In this document: in pieces, positions 10,153 through 18,781 of the stretch
Position numbering within the stretch: the stretch's first letter is position 1
Layout of the letters: each line of letters begins with the position of its first letter
Origin: Nucisporomicrobium flavum
GTDB lineage: Bacteria; Actinomycetota; Actinomycetes; Mycobacteriales; Micromonosporaceae
Assembly (NCBI RefSeq): GCF_016464385.1
Contig: NZ_JADMLH010000003.1
Span: 62,001-126,000 of the forward strand
Direction: 5' to 3'
DNA: 64,000 bases
Translations under genes and position numbers: made by a program
The notes under the pieces: model-generated
What the model was told of the DNA's origin: nothing
The model's input: the letters and a program-made list of their open reading frames with translations, nothing else
Database searches by the model: none

Positions 10153-11499
10153 GTGCGAACCGACTACGACATCGCCATCATCGGTGGCGGACCCGCCGGA
10201 TCCACCGCGGCGTCATACCTGTCCTTGGCCGGCATGTCGGTGATAGTGCTGGAGGGGGAGGCCTTTCCTCGGGAACACGTCGGTGAATCCCTCGTCCCGG
10301 CGACGACGCCCGTGCTGGTCGAGATCGGCGCCATGCCGAAGATCGACGCGGCCGGCTTTCCGAGGAAGTACGGCGCGGCGTGGACGTCGGCGGAGCAACG
10401 CCCCGTTCCGCACAACGGATTCACCGGCCTCGACCACGACTTCCGTGCGGCCGAAGTGATGTTCGTCGAGCGCGACCAGCCCGAGGTCGACCGGGACTAC
10501 ACGTTCCACGTCGATCGCGCCCGGTTCGACCAGCTGCTCCTCGACCACTCCGCAAGCCTCGGTGCCACCGTGCGCTACCAGACGCGGGTGCTGAACGTCG
10601 ACTTCAGCGATCCGGACATGGTCACGCTTGACTGCCGCTCACCCGAGGGCCCCTCGACTGTCACCGCACGCATGGTCGTCGACGCCTCCGGCCGCCAGAC
10701 CATGCTCGGCCGGCAGCTGCGCATCAAAGTGCCGGACGAGGTCTTCAACCAGTACGCCGTGCACACCTGGTTCGAAGGTCTGGATCGGGGCAGGCTCGCG
10801 CCGGACCCGAACAAGACGGACTACATCTTCGTGCACTTCCTGCCGATCAAGGACACCTGGGTCTGGCAGATCCCGATCACCGACACCATCACCAGCATCG
10901 GAGTGGTGACTCAGAAGGCCCGCTTCACCGACTCCGGCCAGGACCGGGACAAGTTCTTCTGGGAGTTCGTCGACAGCCGGCCCGAGCTGGCCGAGGCCCT
11001 GCGGGCGGCCACGGTGGTCCGTCCGTTCAAGGTCGAGGGCGACTACAGCTACGCGATGACCGAGATCTGCGGCGACCGGTTCGTGCTGATCGGCGACGCG
11101 GCCCGCTTCGTCGACCCGATCTTCTCCAGCGGCGTCAGCGTCGCGTTGAACAGCGCGCGGATCGCCTGCAAGGACATCGTGGCGGCGCACCGGGCCGGCG
11201 ACTTCGGCAAGAAGCGGTTCTCGGTCTACGAGGGCAAGCTGCGCCAGGCGGTCAAGAACTGGTACGAGTTCATCTCCATCTACTACCGGCTGAACGTGCT
11301 CTTCACCGCCTTCGTGCAGGACCCGCGCTACCGCATCGACGTGCTCAAGATGTTGCAGGGCGACGTCTACGACGGTCAGGAGCCCAAGGCGCTGGCCGCG
11401 ATGAAAGAGATCGTTGCCGAGGTCGAGAACGATCCGGACCACCTCTGGTATCCGTACCTCGGCACGCTGCGCGCGCCGACCCTGGACCCTATCGCCTAG
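10153..11499 (+). CDS. FADH2-dependent halogenase 1
   Basis: A 448-residue variant-B type flavin halogenase (CmlS/CndH/PltA group), using reduced flavin, O2 and halide to make a Lys-chloramine-type oxidant. FAD motif IIGGGPAGST (residues ~9-18), the characteristic VGESLVPATTPVL, candidate catalytic Lys72 in GFPRKYGAAW, and the halogenase motif W-V-W-Q-I-P (residues 236-241). GTG 10153 is chosen because it gives exactly the length of the paralogue at 26456-27802. GGAGGG lies only 3 bp away, so the start is not certain. Its operon continues with the sugar 3-ketoreductase and radical SAM gene. The substrate may be the methylsalicyl unit or the polyketide core. Confidence 0.9.
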   Translation: MRTDYDIAIIGGGPAGSTAASYLSLAGMSVIVLEGEAFPREHVGESLVPATTPVLVEIGAMPKIDAAGFPRKYGAAWTSAEQRPVPHNGFTGLDHDFRAAEVMFVERDQPEVDRDYTFHVDRARFDQLLLDHSASLGATVRYQTRVLNVDFSDPDMVTLDCRSPEGPSTVTARMVVDASGRQTMLGRQLRIKVPDEVFNQYAVHTWFEGLDRGRLAPDPNKTDYIFVHFLPIKDTWVWQIPITDTITSIGVVTQKARFTDSGQDRDKFFWEFVDSRPELAEALRAATVVRPFKVEGDYSYAMTEICGDRFVLIGDAARFVDPIFSSGVSVALNSARIACKDIVAAHRAGDFGKKRFSVYEGKLRQAVKNWYEFISIYYRLNVLFTAFVQDPRYRIDVLKMLQGDVYDGQEPKALAAMKEIVAEVENDPDHLWYPYLGTLRAPTLDPIA

Positions 11500-11507
11500 G
11501 CCCGGCC

Positions 11508-12554
11508 GTGGTATCTCCGGAAACTCCAGGCCCGGTCCGCATCGGGGTACTGGGCGGCGCTGACATCGCCTGGCGTCGGGTACTTCCGGCCCTCGCGGCC
11601 GAGCCGGGCGCGCGCCTGGTCGCGGTGGCGAGCCGGAGCTACGACAAGGCCGTCCGGTTCACCGAGCGTTTCGGGGGCGACCCCGTCGACGGCTATGAGC
11701 GGCTCCTGGACCGTCCCGACGTGGACGCGGTCTATGTGCCGCTGCCCGCGGCGCTGCATGCGAGGTGGATCCGCCAGGCGCTGGAGCGGGGCAAGCACGT
11801 GCTGGCCGAGAAACCGATGACCCTGGCCCCGGGGGAGACCGCGGAACTGCTGGCTCTGGCACGCCGACGCGGTCTCGTGCTCATCGAGAACTACATGTTC
11901 ACGCGGCACAGCCAGCATCAGAAGGTACGGCAGCTCCTCGCGGCCGGCGTGATCGGGCGCCCGCGCGCTTTCTTCAGCGCCTTCACCGTTCCGGCGCGAC
12001 CGGCCGGTGACATCCGGCTCCGCGCGGACTTGGGCGGCGGCGCGCTTGCGGACGTCGGCGGCTATCCGATCAGTGCCGCATGCCTCATCCTCGGCCGGCA
12101 GTTCCGGGTCGTCGGGGCCACGTTGCGCCGGGATCCCGAGACGAACGTCGACACCTCGGGCACCGCCCTGCTGATCAATGACGACGGGGTACCGGCGCAG
12201 CTGCTGTTCGGCATGGAGCACGCGTACCACGCCGCTTACGAGGTGTGGGGCTCGACCGGCCGCCTCGTGCTGAACCACGCCTTCGCCCCGCAGGCCGGCC
12301 ACCGGCCGATCGTCCGCATCCACGACGCGCAGGGCGTCACCGAACGAGTGCTCGAGGCGGACGACCAGTACCGCAACACGTGGCGTGCTTTCAGCCACGC
12401 CGTCCGCAGGGCCGCGGGACAGGAAGCTCCCGCGCAGCCCGTCGCCGATGACGAGGCTGCGGCGACCCTTCGCCGTGCGGTCCTCATGCACGAGATCGCC
12501 GGAGCCGCTGCAATCGAAGTGAGTCAGGAGTGTGACGTCAGTGTTCACCGTTGA
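11508..12554 (+). CDS. NDP-hexose 3-ketoreductase (Gfo/Idh/MocA family)
   Basis: A 348-residue NAD(P)-dependent reductase with an N-terminal Rossmann fold (IGVLGGADIAWRRVLPAL) and the family EKPM motif carrying the active-site Lys. The C-terminal domain fits the deoxysugar 3-ketoreductases (OleW, UrdT, LanT) that act after the 2,3-dehydratase to give 2,6-dideoxy-4-ketohexose. Its partner 2,3-dehydratase is encoded at 36926-38374. GTG start 8 bp after halogenase 1. Its end overlaps the radical SAM start, so the three genes form one operon. Assignment within the family rests on context. Confidence 0.85.
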   Translation: MVSPETPGPVRIGVLGGADIAWRRVLPALAAEPGARLVAVASRSYDKAVRFTERFGGDPVDGYERLLDRPDVDAVYVPLPAALHARWIRQALERGKHVLAEKPMTLAPGETAELLALARRRGLVLIENYMFTRHSQHQKVRQLLAAGVIGRPRAFFSAFTVPARPAGDIRLRADLGGGALADVGGYPISAACLILGRQFRVVGATLRRDPETNVDTSGTALLINDDGVPAQLLFGMEHAYHAAYEVWGSTGRLVLNHAFAPQAGHRPIVRIHDAQGVTERVLEADDQYRNTWRAFSHAVRRAAGQEAPAQPVADDEAAATLRRAVLMHEIAGAAAIEVSQECDVSVHR

Positions 12555-14439
12555 CATCGTTCAGCAGGGCGCCTGGGACATGCCCCTGGACTCCATGCCG
12601 CTGGCCGCGGGCTATCTGAAAGCGGCCATTGATGCCGATGCCGACCTCGGCGGCCAGGTCGACGTGCGGATCCGCAACTTCCGCGGCGGGGTGGGGCTCC
12701 CGACCATGGCCCGCGAGCTCTTCGGCGAGCGGATCCCCGACGTGGTGGCCTTCTCGGTCCTCGGCTGGAACTACCGCAACTTCGCCGCGCTCGCCGAGAC
12801 CTTCAAGCAGCTCAACCCGCGCGGGCTGGTGGTGTTCGGCGGGAACCACGTGGCCAACCAAGGCGAACGCATATTCCGCGAGCATTCGTACGTCGACGTC
12901 GTGGCCAACGGCGAGGGCGAGTTCGTCCTGCGAGATCTCGTCGAATACCGGATGACCAACCCGGGCCGGCTGGACCCGAAGGGGATCGAGGGCATCTCCT
13001 ACCGGCTCGAGGATGGGACCGTCGAGACCACCCCGGAGCGTGCCCGGATCGACGATCTCGACATCATCCCGTCGCCGTTCCTGACCGGGACGCTGCCCAT
13101 GCTCGACGGCGCGGGGAACTTCCGTTACGACGTGGCATTGATGGAAACCAACCGGGGCTGTCCCTACAAGTGCTCCTTCTGCTACTGGGGTGGCGCGGTC
13201 GGCCAGCGGATGCGTGCCTTCTCGCGCGAGCGGATCGCCGCCGAACTCGACTACTTCGCCTACCACGGAGCTCAGACGATCGTGCTGTGCGACTCCAACT
13301 TCGGGCTCCTGGAGTCCGACGAGGAGTTCACCGAGGACCTGATCAAGACGCGGGAGAAGTACGGTCATCCACGTGCCCTGGAGACAAGCTGGGCCAAGAA
13401 CAAGTCGACGCGCTTTCATCGGATCGTCCAGGACCTCAAGGCCCACGGATTCAAGAGCTCGTTCACCCTGGCGTTGCAGACTCTCGCGGATGAGGCGCTG
13501 ATGGACATGCAGCGCAAGAACATGAAAGTCAACAAGTGGGAGAGTCTCGTCGACTGGCTGAGCGAGGAGAACCTCGACTGCTACGCGGAGCTGATCTGGG
13601 GAGCCCCGGGCGAAACTGTCGAATCCTTCATCGAGGGCTACGACCAGCTGGCGACCAAGGTGTCGCGGATCGCCGTCTATCCGATGCTGCTCCTGCCGAA
13701 TACCTCGTATGTCGAGAACCGAGAGCTGCACGGGTTCGTCACCATCCGGGGTGAGAACGACGACTTCGAATATGTTCTGGCCAACCGCACGTCGACGCTG
13801 GCCGAGAACCTGGACATGCAGCAGTTCATGTTCTGGGCGCGGATCATGGGGGAGAATCAGTACCTGCGCCACGTCTGGGAGCCGGTACGGCATCTCGCCG
13901 GATTGACCCAGTCCCAGATCATCCGGAGCATGATGAAGGCCGCTGAGGCGTCGACCGATCCCGCGGTCGCCGAGTTCCGCCAGATGGCGCCGGTGATCGC
14001 CGAATCGCCGGTGATCGCGGCCGGACTCCGCCGGCTCTCCGCCACGCCCGAGCTGAACGACTTCCTCGTCGAGTGGTGGCGGACCGCCATCCTGCCGGCG
14101 TTCCCGCCGCAGTGGCAGGGTTTCGCCACTGAGCTCTACGCCTACGAGAGCTGGTGCCGCCCGATCTATGACCAGCCGGGTGTGCCGTTGCGAGCGGGCT
14201 GGCGCGCCTGCACCGAGGACGGCGAACCGGTCTTCGTCAGCGAGCCGGTCGACTTCAGCTACCCGGTCGCAGAAATGCTGGCGTCGTGGGCGGACGTCCG
14301 CCTCCGGGAGCCGGTGCCCGACCCGTGCAGCTACGTCTTTCGCGCGATTCCCGGCTACTCCGATCACCTCGACAACCACGAGACCGCCGCCCACTATGTG
14401 GCCACCGCCGAGAGGTGCGAGCCCTCGGCGGACCAGTGA
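12541..14439 (+). CDS. B12-binding radical SAM enzyme
   Basis: A 632-residue protein. The N-terminal ~160 residues look like a cobalamin-binding Rossmann domain (VVAFSVLGWNYRNF, VVFGGNHVANQ, DVVANGEGE). The radical SAM core holds the cluster ligands Cys207, Cys211 and Cys214 in CPYKCSFC. A helical C-terminal extension (~400-632) follows. The family includes methyltransferases acting on unactivated carbon and ring-rearranging enzymes. GTG 12541 is preferred because AGGAG lies 10 bp upstream; GTG 12532 is too close. It overlaps the sugar 3-ketoreductase and shares the halogenase 1 operon. A C-methylation of sugar, salicylate or core is plausible but unproven. Confidence 0.88.
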   Translation: MFTVDIVQQGAWDMPLDSMPLAAGYLKAAIDADADLGGQVDVRIRNFRGGVGLPTMARELFGERIPDVVAFSVLGWNYRNFAALAETFKQLNPRGLVVFGGNHVANQGERIFREHSYVDVVANGEGEFVLRDLVEYRMTNPGRLDPKGIEGISYRLEDGTVETTPERARIDDLDIIPSPFLTGTLPMLDGAGNFRYDVALMETNRGCPYKCSFCYWGGAVGQRMRAFSRERIAAELDYFAYHGAQTIVLCDSNFGLLESDEEFTEDLIKTREKYGHPRALETSWAKNKSTRFHRIVQDLKAHGFKSSFTLALQTLADEALMDMQRKNMKVNKWESLVDWLSEENLDCYAELIWGAPGETVESFIEGYDQLATKVSRIAVYPMLLLPNTSYVENRELHGFVTIRGENDDFEYVLANRTSTLAENLDMQQFMFWARIMGENQYLRHVWEPVRHLAGLTQSQIIRSMMKAAEASTDPAVAEFRQMAPVIAESPVIAAGLRRLSATPELNDFLVEWWRTAILPAFPPQWQGFATELYAYESWCRPIYDQPGVPLRAGWRACTEDGEPVFVSEPVDFSYPVAEMLASWADVRLREPVPDPCSYVFRAIPGYSDHLDNHETAAHYVATAERCEPSADQ

Positions 14440-14449
14440 GCCAACGCCA

Positions 14450-14481
14450 CAAGGGCCGGCCGCGAAAGCGGCCGGCCCTTG
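14450..14481. terminator. Bidirectional terminator with GAAA tetraloop
   Basis: A perfect 14-bp stem (CAAGGGCCGGCCGC and its complement) closes a GAAA tetraloop. It lies between the rightward radical SAM gene (ends 14439) and the leftward ligase/ABM gene (ends 14492). Confidence 0.85.
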
Positions 14482-14491
14482 TCATGGTCGA

Positions 14492-14788
14492 TCAGGCGGC
14501 TGCCGCGTAGTCCTTGAGAACGGTGAAGGGGGCGGGGTCCGCGGTCGCGAGCTTCATCAGCCTCCCGACCCAGCCCTTGAACTCTTCGCTACCCATCGCC
14601 TGGCGGTGCCCCGACGGGTCGTCCCACTCCGAGATCTCGACGTAGATCTGCGGGTCCTTGGCCGAGTGGTAGAGCTTGTGGCTGCGGAACCCGGCATGGC
14701 TCGTCATGAACGCGGTCATGCCCTCGAGGGTCTCCTCGAATTCCTTGTTGTCCCCGGTGACCGTGAACCTGTTGATGAGGATGAACAT
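14492..14788 (-). other. ABM domain with its own RBS and ATG inside the ligase frame
   Basis: ATG at 14788-14786 is preceded by AGAAGGGAAG at ideal spacing, and the 98 residues from it form a complete ABM monooxygenase (SnoaB/ActVA-Orf6-like size). No stop separates it from the ligase. Either a fusion, a separately initiated protein, or both are made. The normal role of the family is oxidation of phenols to quinones without a cofactor. Confidence 0.7.
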
Positions 14789-16366
14789 GTTCTTCCCTTC
14801 TGACGGATCCTGTGAGGTTTGAGCAATGGGCCTGCTGATGAGGTGGGCGAAGAACTGGCCGCGGAGTTGCCGGCGTTGAACCTTGCCCGTGGGCGACCGG
14901 GGGATGGACTCGGCGATCCGCACCGCACGCAGGTGCTGGTAGTAGGGGAGCCGCTCGGCGATGTACGAGGAGAACTGCTCCTCGCCGGTGCCGGGCGTCC
15001 GCGGCACGACGACGGCGACGCCGACTGCTCCGCTGTGCTCGTCGGGAACGTCCAGGACGACGCAGTCGCGTACGAGTGGATGGGTCATCAGGACGTTCTC
15101 GACCTCGGTCGGGCAGACCAGCCAGTTGTCGTACTTGTAGGTGTCGTTGAGCCGGTCGCTGAGATAGAGATGCCCGTCCGCGTCCACGTGGCCCACGTCC
15201 CCGGTCGAGAACCAGCCCTCCGGATCCAGGTGCGCGCCGTCCGGCCGGCCGAGATAGCCGGCCATGACCTGGGGGCCGCGGATCTGGACCTCACCGGTCT
15301 CGCCAGGAGGCAGCGGCGCGCGCGTCTCCACGTGGACCACCCGGCAGGCGGTGCCGGGTACCGGTAGCCCGCAGGACCCCGGCCGCGGATCGTCCAGGTC
15401 GGCGAAGTGGGTCAACGGCGAGGTCTCCTGCAGTCCGTACCCCTGGGCGACCGTCACCCCGAGCTCGCGGGCGAGAACCGCGGCGGAGTTCGGTGCGAGT
15501 GCGGACCCGCCGGACAGCATCGCCGTCAGGGTCGGGACGCGGTGGCCGGCCAGGGCCGGCTCGGAGGCCATGCGCGAGAGCCGCACGGGAAGGCTGTAAT
15601 AGTGCGTTGCGCCGTAACGCGCGGCCGCGTCCAACGAGCCGAGCAGATCGGGATCGGGCCAGAGCACGAGGGTCGCGCCCGCGGTCACCGGCGTCGTGAG
15701 GTGCATCAGGTGGAACGTCGGCAGGTGATCGAAAAGGATCGAGGAATGCGACACCCGATGGGCGAAGGCGATCTGCTCCGCGTTCGTCGTCAGATTGCGA
15801 TGCGTGAGCCGTACAGCCTTGGCCGGTCCGGTGGTGCCGCTGGTGAACTGCAGGACGGCGAGAGCGTCCGGATCGACGGGCGGGTCGACCGGGTGGCTTC
15901 GCGGTGAGGCTTCCTGACGCAGGTCCGCAACGGTGCGAAGCCCGTCGAGTTCCGGCGTGGGCAGGTCCGGCTGATGCGTCAGCACGACGGTGCCGAGGCC
16001 GGGCAGCCGATCCCGGACCCCGATCAGGCGCAGCGCCATGTCCGGGGTCGCGACGACCGTCGAGGCGCCGACGAGGCCCAGAACATGGACCAGCGCGTCT
16101 TCCCGTAGCAGCGGATTGACCAACGCCGCGACCCGCCCGCTGCGGACGATGCCGAAGAACGCCGGGGCGAACATGGGATGCAACTCCAGCGCGAGCGCCA
16201 CCACCGAACCAGGCGGCCCGGCGAGAGCGGCGATCGCCGAGGCGAACTCGGTCGCCCAGCTGTCCAGCTCACCGAAGGTCAGGTCACCGTCCGGGGACAA
16301 CACCGCGGGATGATCGCCCCACTTCGCCGCGGCCGTACGCAGGATGGTGTCCAGGGTGGTGCTCAC
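14492..16366 (-). CDS. Acyl-CoA ligase fused in frame to an ABM-type monooxygenase
   Basis: A 624-residue reading frame. Residues 1-~500 are an AMP-forming acyl-CoA ligase (ANL family): P-loop-like LQFTSGTTGPAKAVRLTHRN, GYGLQETSP, GWFSTGDVGHVD, and the catalytic Lys in RSPTGKVQRRQLR. About 25 residues later, without a stop codon, follows an ABM ferredoxin-like domain (MFILINRF onwards, ~98 residues), the fold of cofactor-free quinone-forming monooxygenases and cyclases. GTG 16366 overlaps the upstream TGA. Acyl-CoA ligases (MtmL-like) accompany tetracyclic polyketide clusters. An internal ATG with a strong RBS may also give free ABM protein. Confidence 0.85.
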   Translation of the reverse strand: MSTTLDTILRTAAAKWGDHPAVLSPDGDLTFGELDSWATEFASAIAALAGPPGSVVALALELHPMFAPAFFGIVRSGRVAALVNPLLREDALVHVLGLVGASTVVATPDMALRLIGVRDRLPGLGTVVLTHQPDLPTPELDGLRTVADLRQEASPRSHPVDPPVDPDALAVLQFTSGTTGPAKAVRLTHRNLTTNAEQIAFAHRVSHSSILFDHLPTFHLMHLTTPVTAGATLVLWPDPDLLGSLDAAARYGATHYYSLPVRLSRMASEPALAGHRVPTLTAMLSGGSALAPNSAAVLARELGVTVAQGYGLQETSPLTHFADLDDPRPGSCGLPVPGTACRVVHVETRAPLPPGETGEVQIRGPQVMAGYLGRPDGAHLDPEGWFSTGDVGHVDADGHLYLSDRLNDTYKYDNWLVCPTEVENVLMTHPLVRDCVVLDVPDEHSGAVGVAVVVPRTPGTGEEQFSSYIAERLPYYQHLRAVRIAESIPRSPTGKVQRRQLRGQFFAHLISRPIAQTSQDPSEGKNMFILINRFTVTGDNKEFEETLEGMTAFMTSHAGFRSHKLYHSAKDPQIYVEISEWDDPSGHRQAMGSEEFKGWVGRLMKLATADPAPFTVLKDYAAAA

Positions 16367-16815
16367 TGCTCGAGCAGATCGTCGCGGGTGACGCGGCGCT
16401 CCCGGACGAGCAACCGGCCGTCCGCCCGGACCAGCACGTCCTCGCAGACGCAGCTCAACTGGACCTGGGCCGTGCCGCCCCGCGGTGTGCTGAGGATCAA
16501 TGCGTAGGAACGCGCGTTGATCGTGCCGTCCGGCTGCGGCTCCACGTCCAACATGCCCAGCCAATGCCTGCGCTGGATGCCCTGCTCCGTGAGGGCCGCG
16601 TGGGCCTGGCGGGCGCCGGCCGTGATGGCTGCACGGCCGACGGCAGGCTCCGGATGCGCGTTAGCGCTGAAGACGCCGTCCTCGGTGAACGACTCGGCCC
16701 AGCCGTCGACCACGCCGTCGTCGAGCATCCTCATCTGCCTGCTGTAGAACTGCTGCACCTCCGCGTACAGCCCCGTGTCGAAGGTGCTCCCTACCAGTTG
16801 GTACTGAGGAGACAT
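16363..16815 (-). CDS. SnoaL-like (NTF2-fold) protein
   Basis: A 150-residue NTF2-like cone-fold protein with the helix WAESFTEDGVFSANAHP and a C-terminal beta-sheet. Relatives in aromatic polyketide clusters are ring cyclases, hydroxylase partners or dehydratases, and some are annotated as dioxygenase beta-subunit-like. ATG 16815 has GGAAGGA upstream; an earlier in-frame start at 16863 lacks one. It overlaps the ligase start by a GTGA junction, so the two are translationally coupled. A -35-like TTGACA occurs on this strand at 16860-16855. The exact reaction is unknown. Confidence 0.75.
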   Translation of the reverse strand: MSPQYQLVGSTFDTGLYAEVQQFYSRQMRMLDDGVVDGWAESFTEDGVFSANAHPEPAVGRAAITAGARQAHAALTEQGIQRRHWLGMLDVEPQPDGTINARSYALILSTPRGGTAQVQLSCVCEDVLVRADGRLLVRERRVTRDDLLEQ

Positions 16816-16856
16816 CCGGTTCCTTCCGCCGGCGCGACTTTGACCCGCCGAAGATG

Positions 16857-16896
16857 TCAACAACGGCTCGAGCGCGGCTGGAGACGGAACCGAAAC
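16857..16896. promoter_or_regulatory. Putative SARP box between SnoaL-like gene and C9 ketoreductase
   Basis: Four heptamers keep an exact 11-bp phase: TCAACAA (16857), TCGAGCG (16868), TGGAGAC (16879) and CCGAAAC (16890). Each matches TCGA in at least three of four bases. They lie in the 214-bp divergent region that drives the polyketide-shaping operon to the right and the ligase operon to the left. Confidence 0.5.
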
Positions 16897-17029
16897 GGTC
16901 CGCCGGCGACCTCGGACCCGTCGGGACGGACTGCCCGGCGGGGCGCTCTAGCGACGTTCCGGTGAAACTCGAAGGCGTCCCGACAGGCTCGCGGCAGATC
17001 GACTGGTGACCACGTCGAAAGGGACGCCG

Positions 17030-17815
17030 ATGAGTACAAAGGACGCTGCTCCGGTCGCGCTGGTGACGGGAGGAACCAGCGGTATCGGCCTCGCGGTGGT
17101 GCGGCGGCTGGCCGCACGGGGCCTCTCGGTCTTCCTCTGCGCCCGGTCGGCCGAGAACGTCGCCTCGGTCGTCAAGGAGTTGCGCGACGAAGGGCTGGAC
17201 GTCGACGGCGTGTCCGCGGACCTCCGGTCACCGGCGCTGGCCGACGAGGTCGTCGCCGCGGCGGTACATCGCTACGGTCCGCTCACCGTGCTGGTCAACA
17301 ACGCCGGTCGCAGCGGGGGCGGCAAGACGGCCGCGATCACCGACGAGCTCTGGGCCGACGTCATCGACACGAATCTCAACAGCGTGTTCTGGATGACCCG
17401 GGCGGCGCTGACCACCGGAGGGCTCGCCGGGCCGCGCGGGCGCATCATCAACATCGCGTCCACCGGCGGCAAGCAGGGCGTTCCGCTGGGCGCCCCGTAC
17501 TCCGCGTCGAAGGCCGGGGTCATCGGCTTCACCAAGGCCGTCGCCAAGGAACTGGCCCGCTCCGGCATCACCGTCAACGCCGTCTGTCCCGGCTATGTCG
17601 AGACGCCGATGGCCCAGCGGGTCCGGCAGGGATACGCCGAGGTCTGGCAGATCAGTGAGGACGACGTCCTGGAGCAGTTCCAGGAGAAGATCCCGTTGGG
17701 TCGCTATTCGACTGCGGACGAGGTCGCAGGCCTGGTCGAGTACCTCGTCAGTGACAGTTCGGCTTCTATCACCGCTCAGGCGCTCAACGTCTGCGGTGGA
17801 CTCGGCAACTACTGA
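17030..17815 (+). CDS. Type II polyketide C9 ketoreductase (ActIII family)
   Basis: A 261-residue SDR that reduces the C9 carbonyl of the nascent poly-beta-ketone with NADPH and helps fix first-ring cyclisation. Close to ActIII in motif layout: GGTSGIGLA cofactor loop, NNAGRSGGG, IASTGGKQGV, catalytic Y-S-A-S-K, the AVCPGYVETPMA segment and the diagnostic C-terminus AQALNVCGGLGNY. ATG 17030 has AAAGGG at good spacing; GTG 17006 would add eight residues. It is first in a five-gene shaping operon, with the aromatase/cyclase 15 bp downstream. Its presence predicts a C9-reduced core. Confidence 0.96.
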   Translation: MSTKDAAPVALVTGGTSGIGLAVVRRLAARGLSVFLCARSAENVASVVKELRDEGLDVDGVSADLRSPALADEVVAAAVHRYGPLTVLVNNAGRSGGGKTAAITDELWADVIDTNLNSVFWMTRAALTTGGLAGPRGRIINIASTGGKQGVPLGAPYSASKAGVIGFTKAVAKELARSGITVNAVCPGYVETPMAQRVRQGYAEVWQISEDDVLEQFQEKIPLGRYSTADEVAGLVEYLVSDSSASITAQALNVCGGLGNY

Positions 17816-17830
17816 GAGGGATTCCATACC

Positions 17831-18781
17831 GTGGCCAGCGCCCGCTCGCTCCACCTCGAGCATTCGATCACCGTCGGCGCACCGGCCGACACCGTCTACC
17901 AGGTCTTGGCCGACGCGACCGACTGGCCGCAGTTGTTCCGGCCGACCGTGCACGTCGAGCAGTTGGAGAGCACCGGATCCAGCGAGCGGTTGCAGATCTG
18001 GGCTCTCGCCAACGACACGGTCAAGACCTGGACTTCCCGCCGGACGCTGGATCCGGCCGCCCGGCACATCACCTTCCAGCAGGAGGTGTCGGCCCCACCC
18101 GTGGCCTCGATGGGCGGTGAGTGGCGGGCTGTCGCGACCGCGAGCGGGACGACCGAGCTGACCTTGACCCACGACTTCACGGCGGTGGACGACGATGCGG
18201 AGAGCCTGGACTGGATCCGGCGCGCCACCGACAGCAACAGCGAGACCGAACTGGCCAACATCAAAGCGGTCGCCGAGAGCTGGCCGCAGCGCGACGAGTT
18301 GATCTTCTCGTTCGCCGACTCGATCATGATTGACGGCCCGCTCGCCAAGGCGTACGGCTTCCTCTACGAGGCCGGTGACTGGCCGAAGCGGCTGCCGCAC
18401 GTCGACCGGCTGGACCTGCGTGAGGACACCGACGGCATCCAGCGGATGTCGATGGACACCCGGGCCGCGAACGGCTCGGTGCACACCACGGAGTCCATCC
18501 GGGTGTGCTTCCCGGGGGACGCGCGCATCGTCTACAAGCAGCTCGTGATGCCGCCGCTGCTGACGGCCCACGTCGGTGAGTGGCGGCTGACCGAGGAGGG
18601 TGACGGCGTGCGGGTGACCTCGGCGCATACCCTCGGCGTCAACGCGACGGCGGTGCCGCGTGTACTGGGCGCTGACGCCACTGTCGCCTCGGCGCGGGCC
18701 TACCTGCAGAAGGCGATCGGTGGCAACAGCGCGAAGACGCTCGCCTTGACCAAGGCGTTCGCGGAGAATCGGGATGTCTGA
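17831..18781 (+). CDS. Didomain polyketide aromatase/cyclase (SRPBCC x2)
   Basis: A 316-residue protein of two helix-grip (Bet v1-like) domains, residues ~5-150 and ~160-305. Each begins with the pattern in which HSITVGAPADTVYQVLADATDWPQLF and its shorter second-half equivalent fold a hydrophobic pocket. Didomain ARO/CYCs (ActVII, GrhQ class) aromatise the first ring after C9 reduction, so the pairing with the upstream ketoreductase is as expected. GTG start 15 bp after the ketoreductase. The gene overlaps the next monooxygenase by 8 bp. Confidence 0.94.
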   Translation: MASARSLHLEHSITVGAPADTVYQVLADATDWPQLFRPTVHVEQLESTGSSERLQIWALANDTVKTWTSRRTLDPAARHITFQQEVSAPPVASMGGEWRAVATASGTTELTLTHDFTAVDDDAESLDWIRRATDSNSETELANIKAVAESWPQRDELIFSFADSIMIDGPLAKAYGFLYEAGDWPKRLPHVDRLDLREDTDGIQRMSMDTRAANGSVHTTESIRVCFPGDARIVYKQLVMPPLLTAHVGEWRLTEEGDGVRVTSAHTLGVNATAVPRVLGADATVASARAYLQKAIGGNSAKTLALTKAFAENRDV

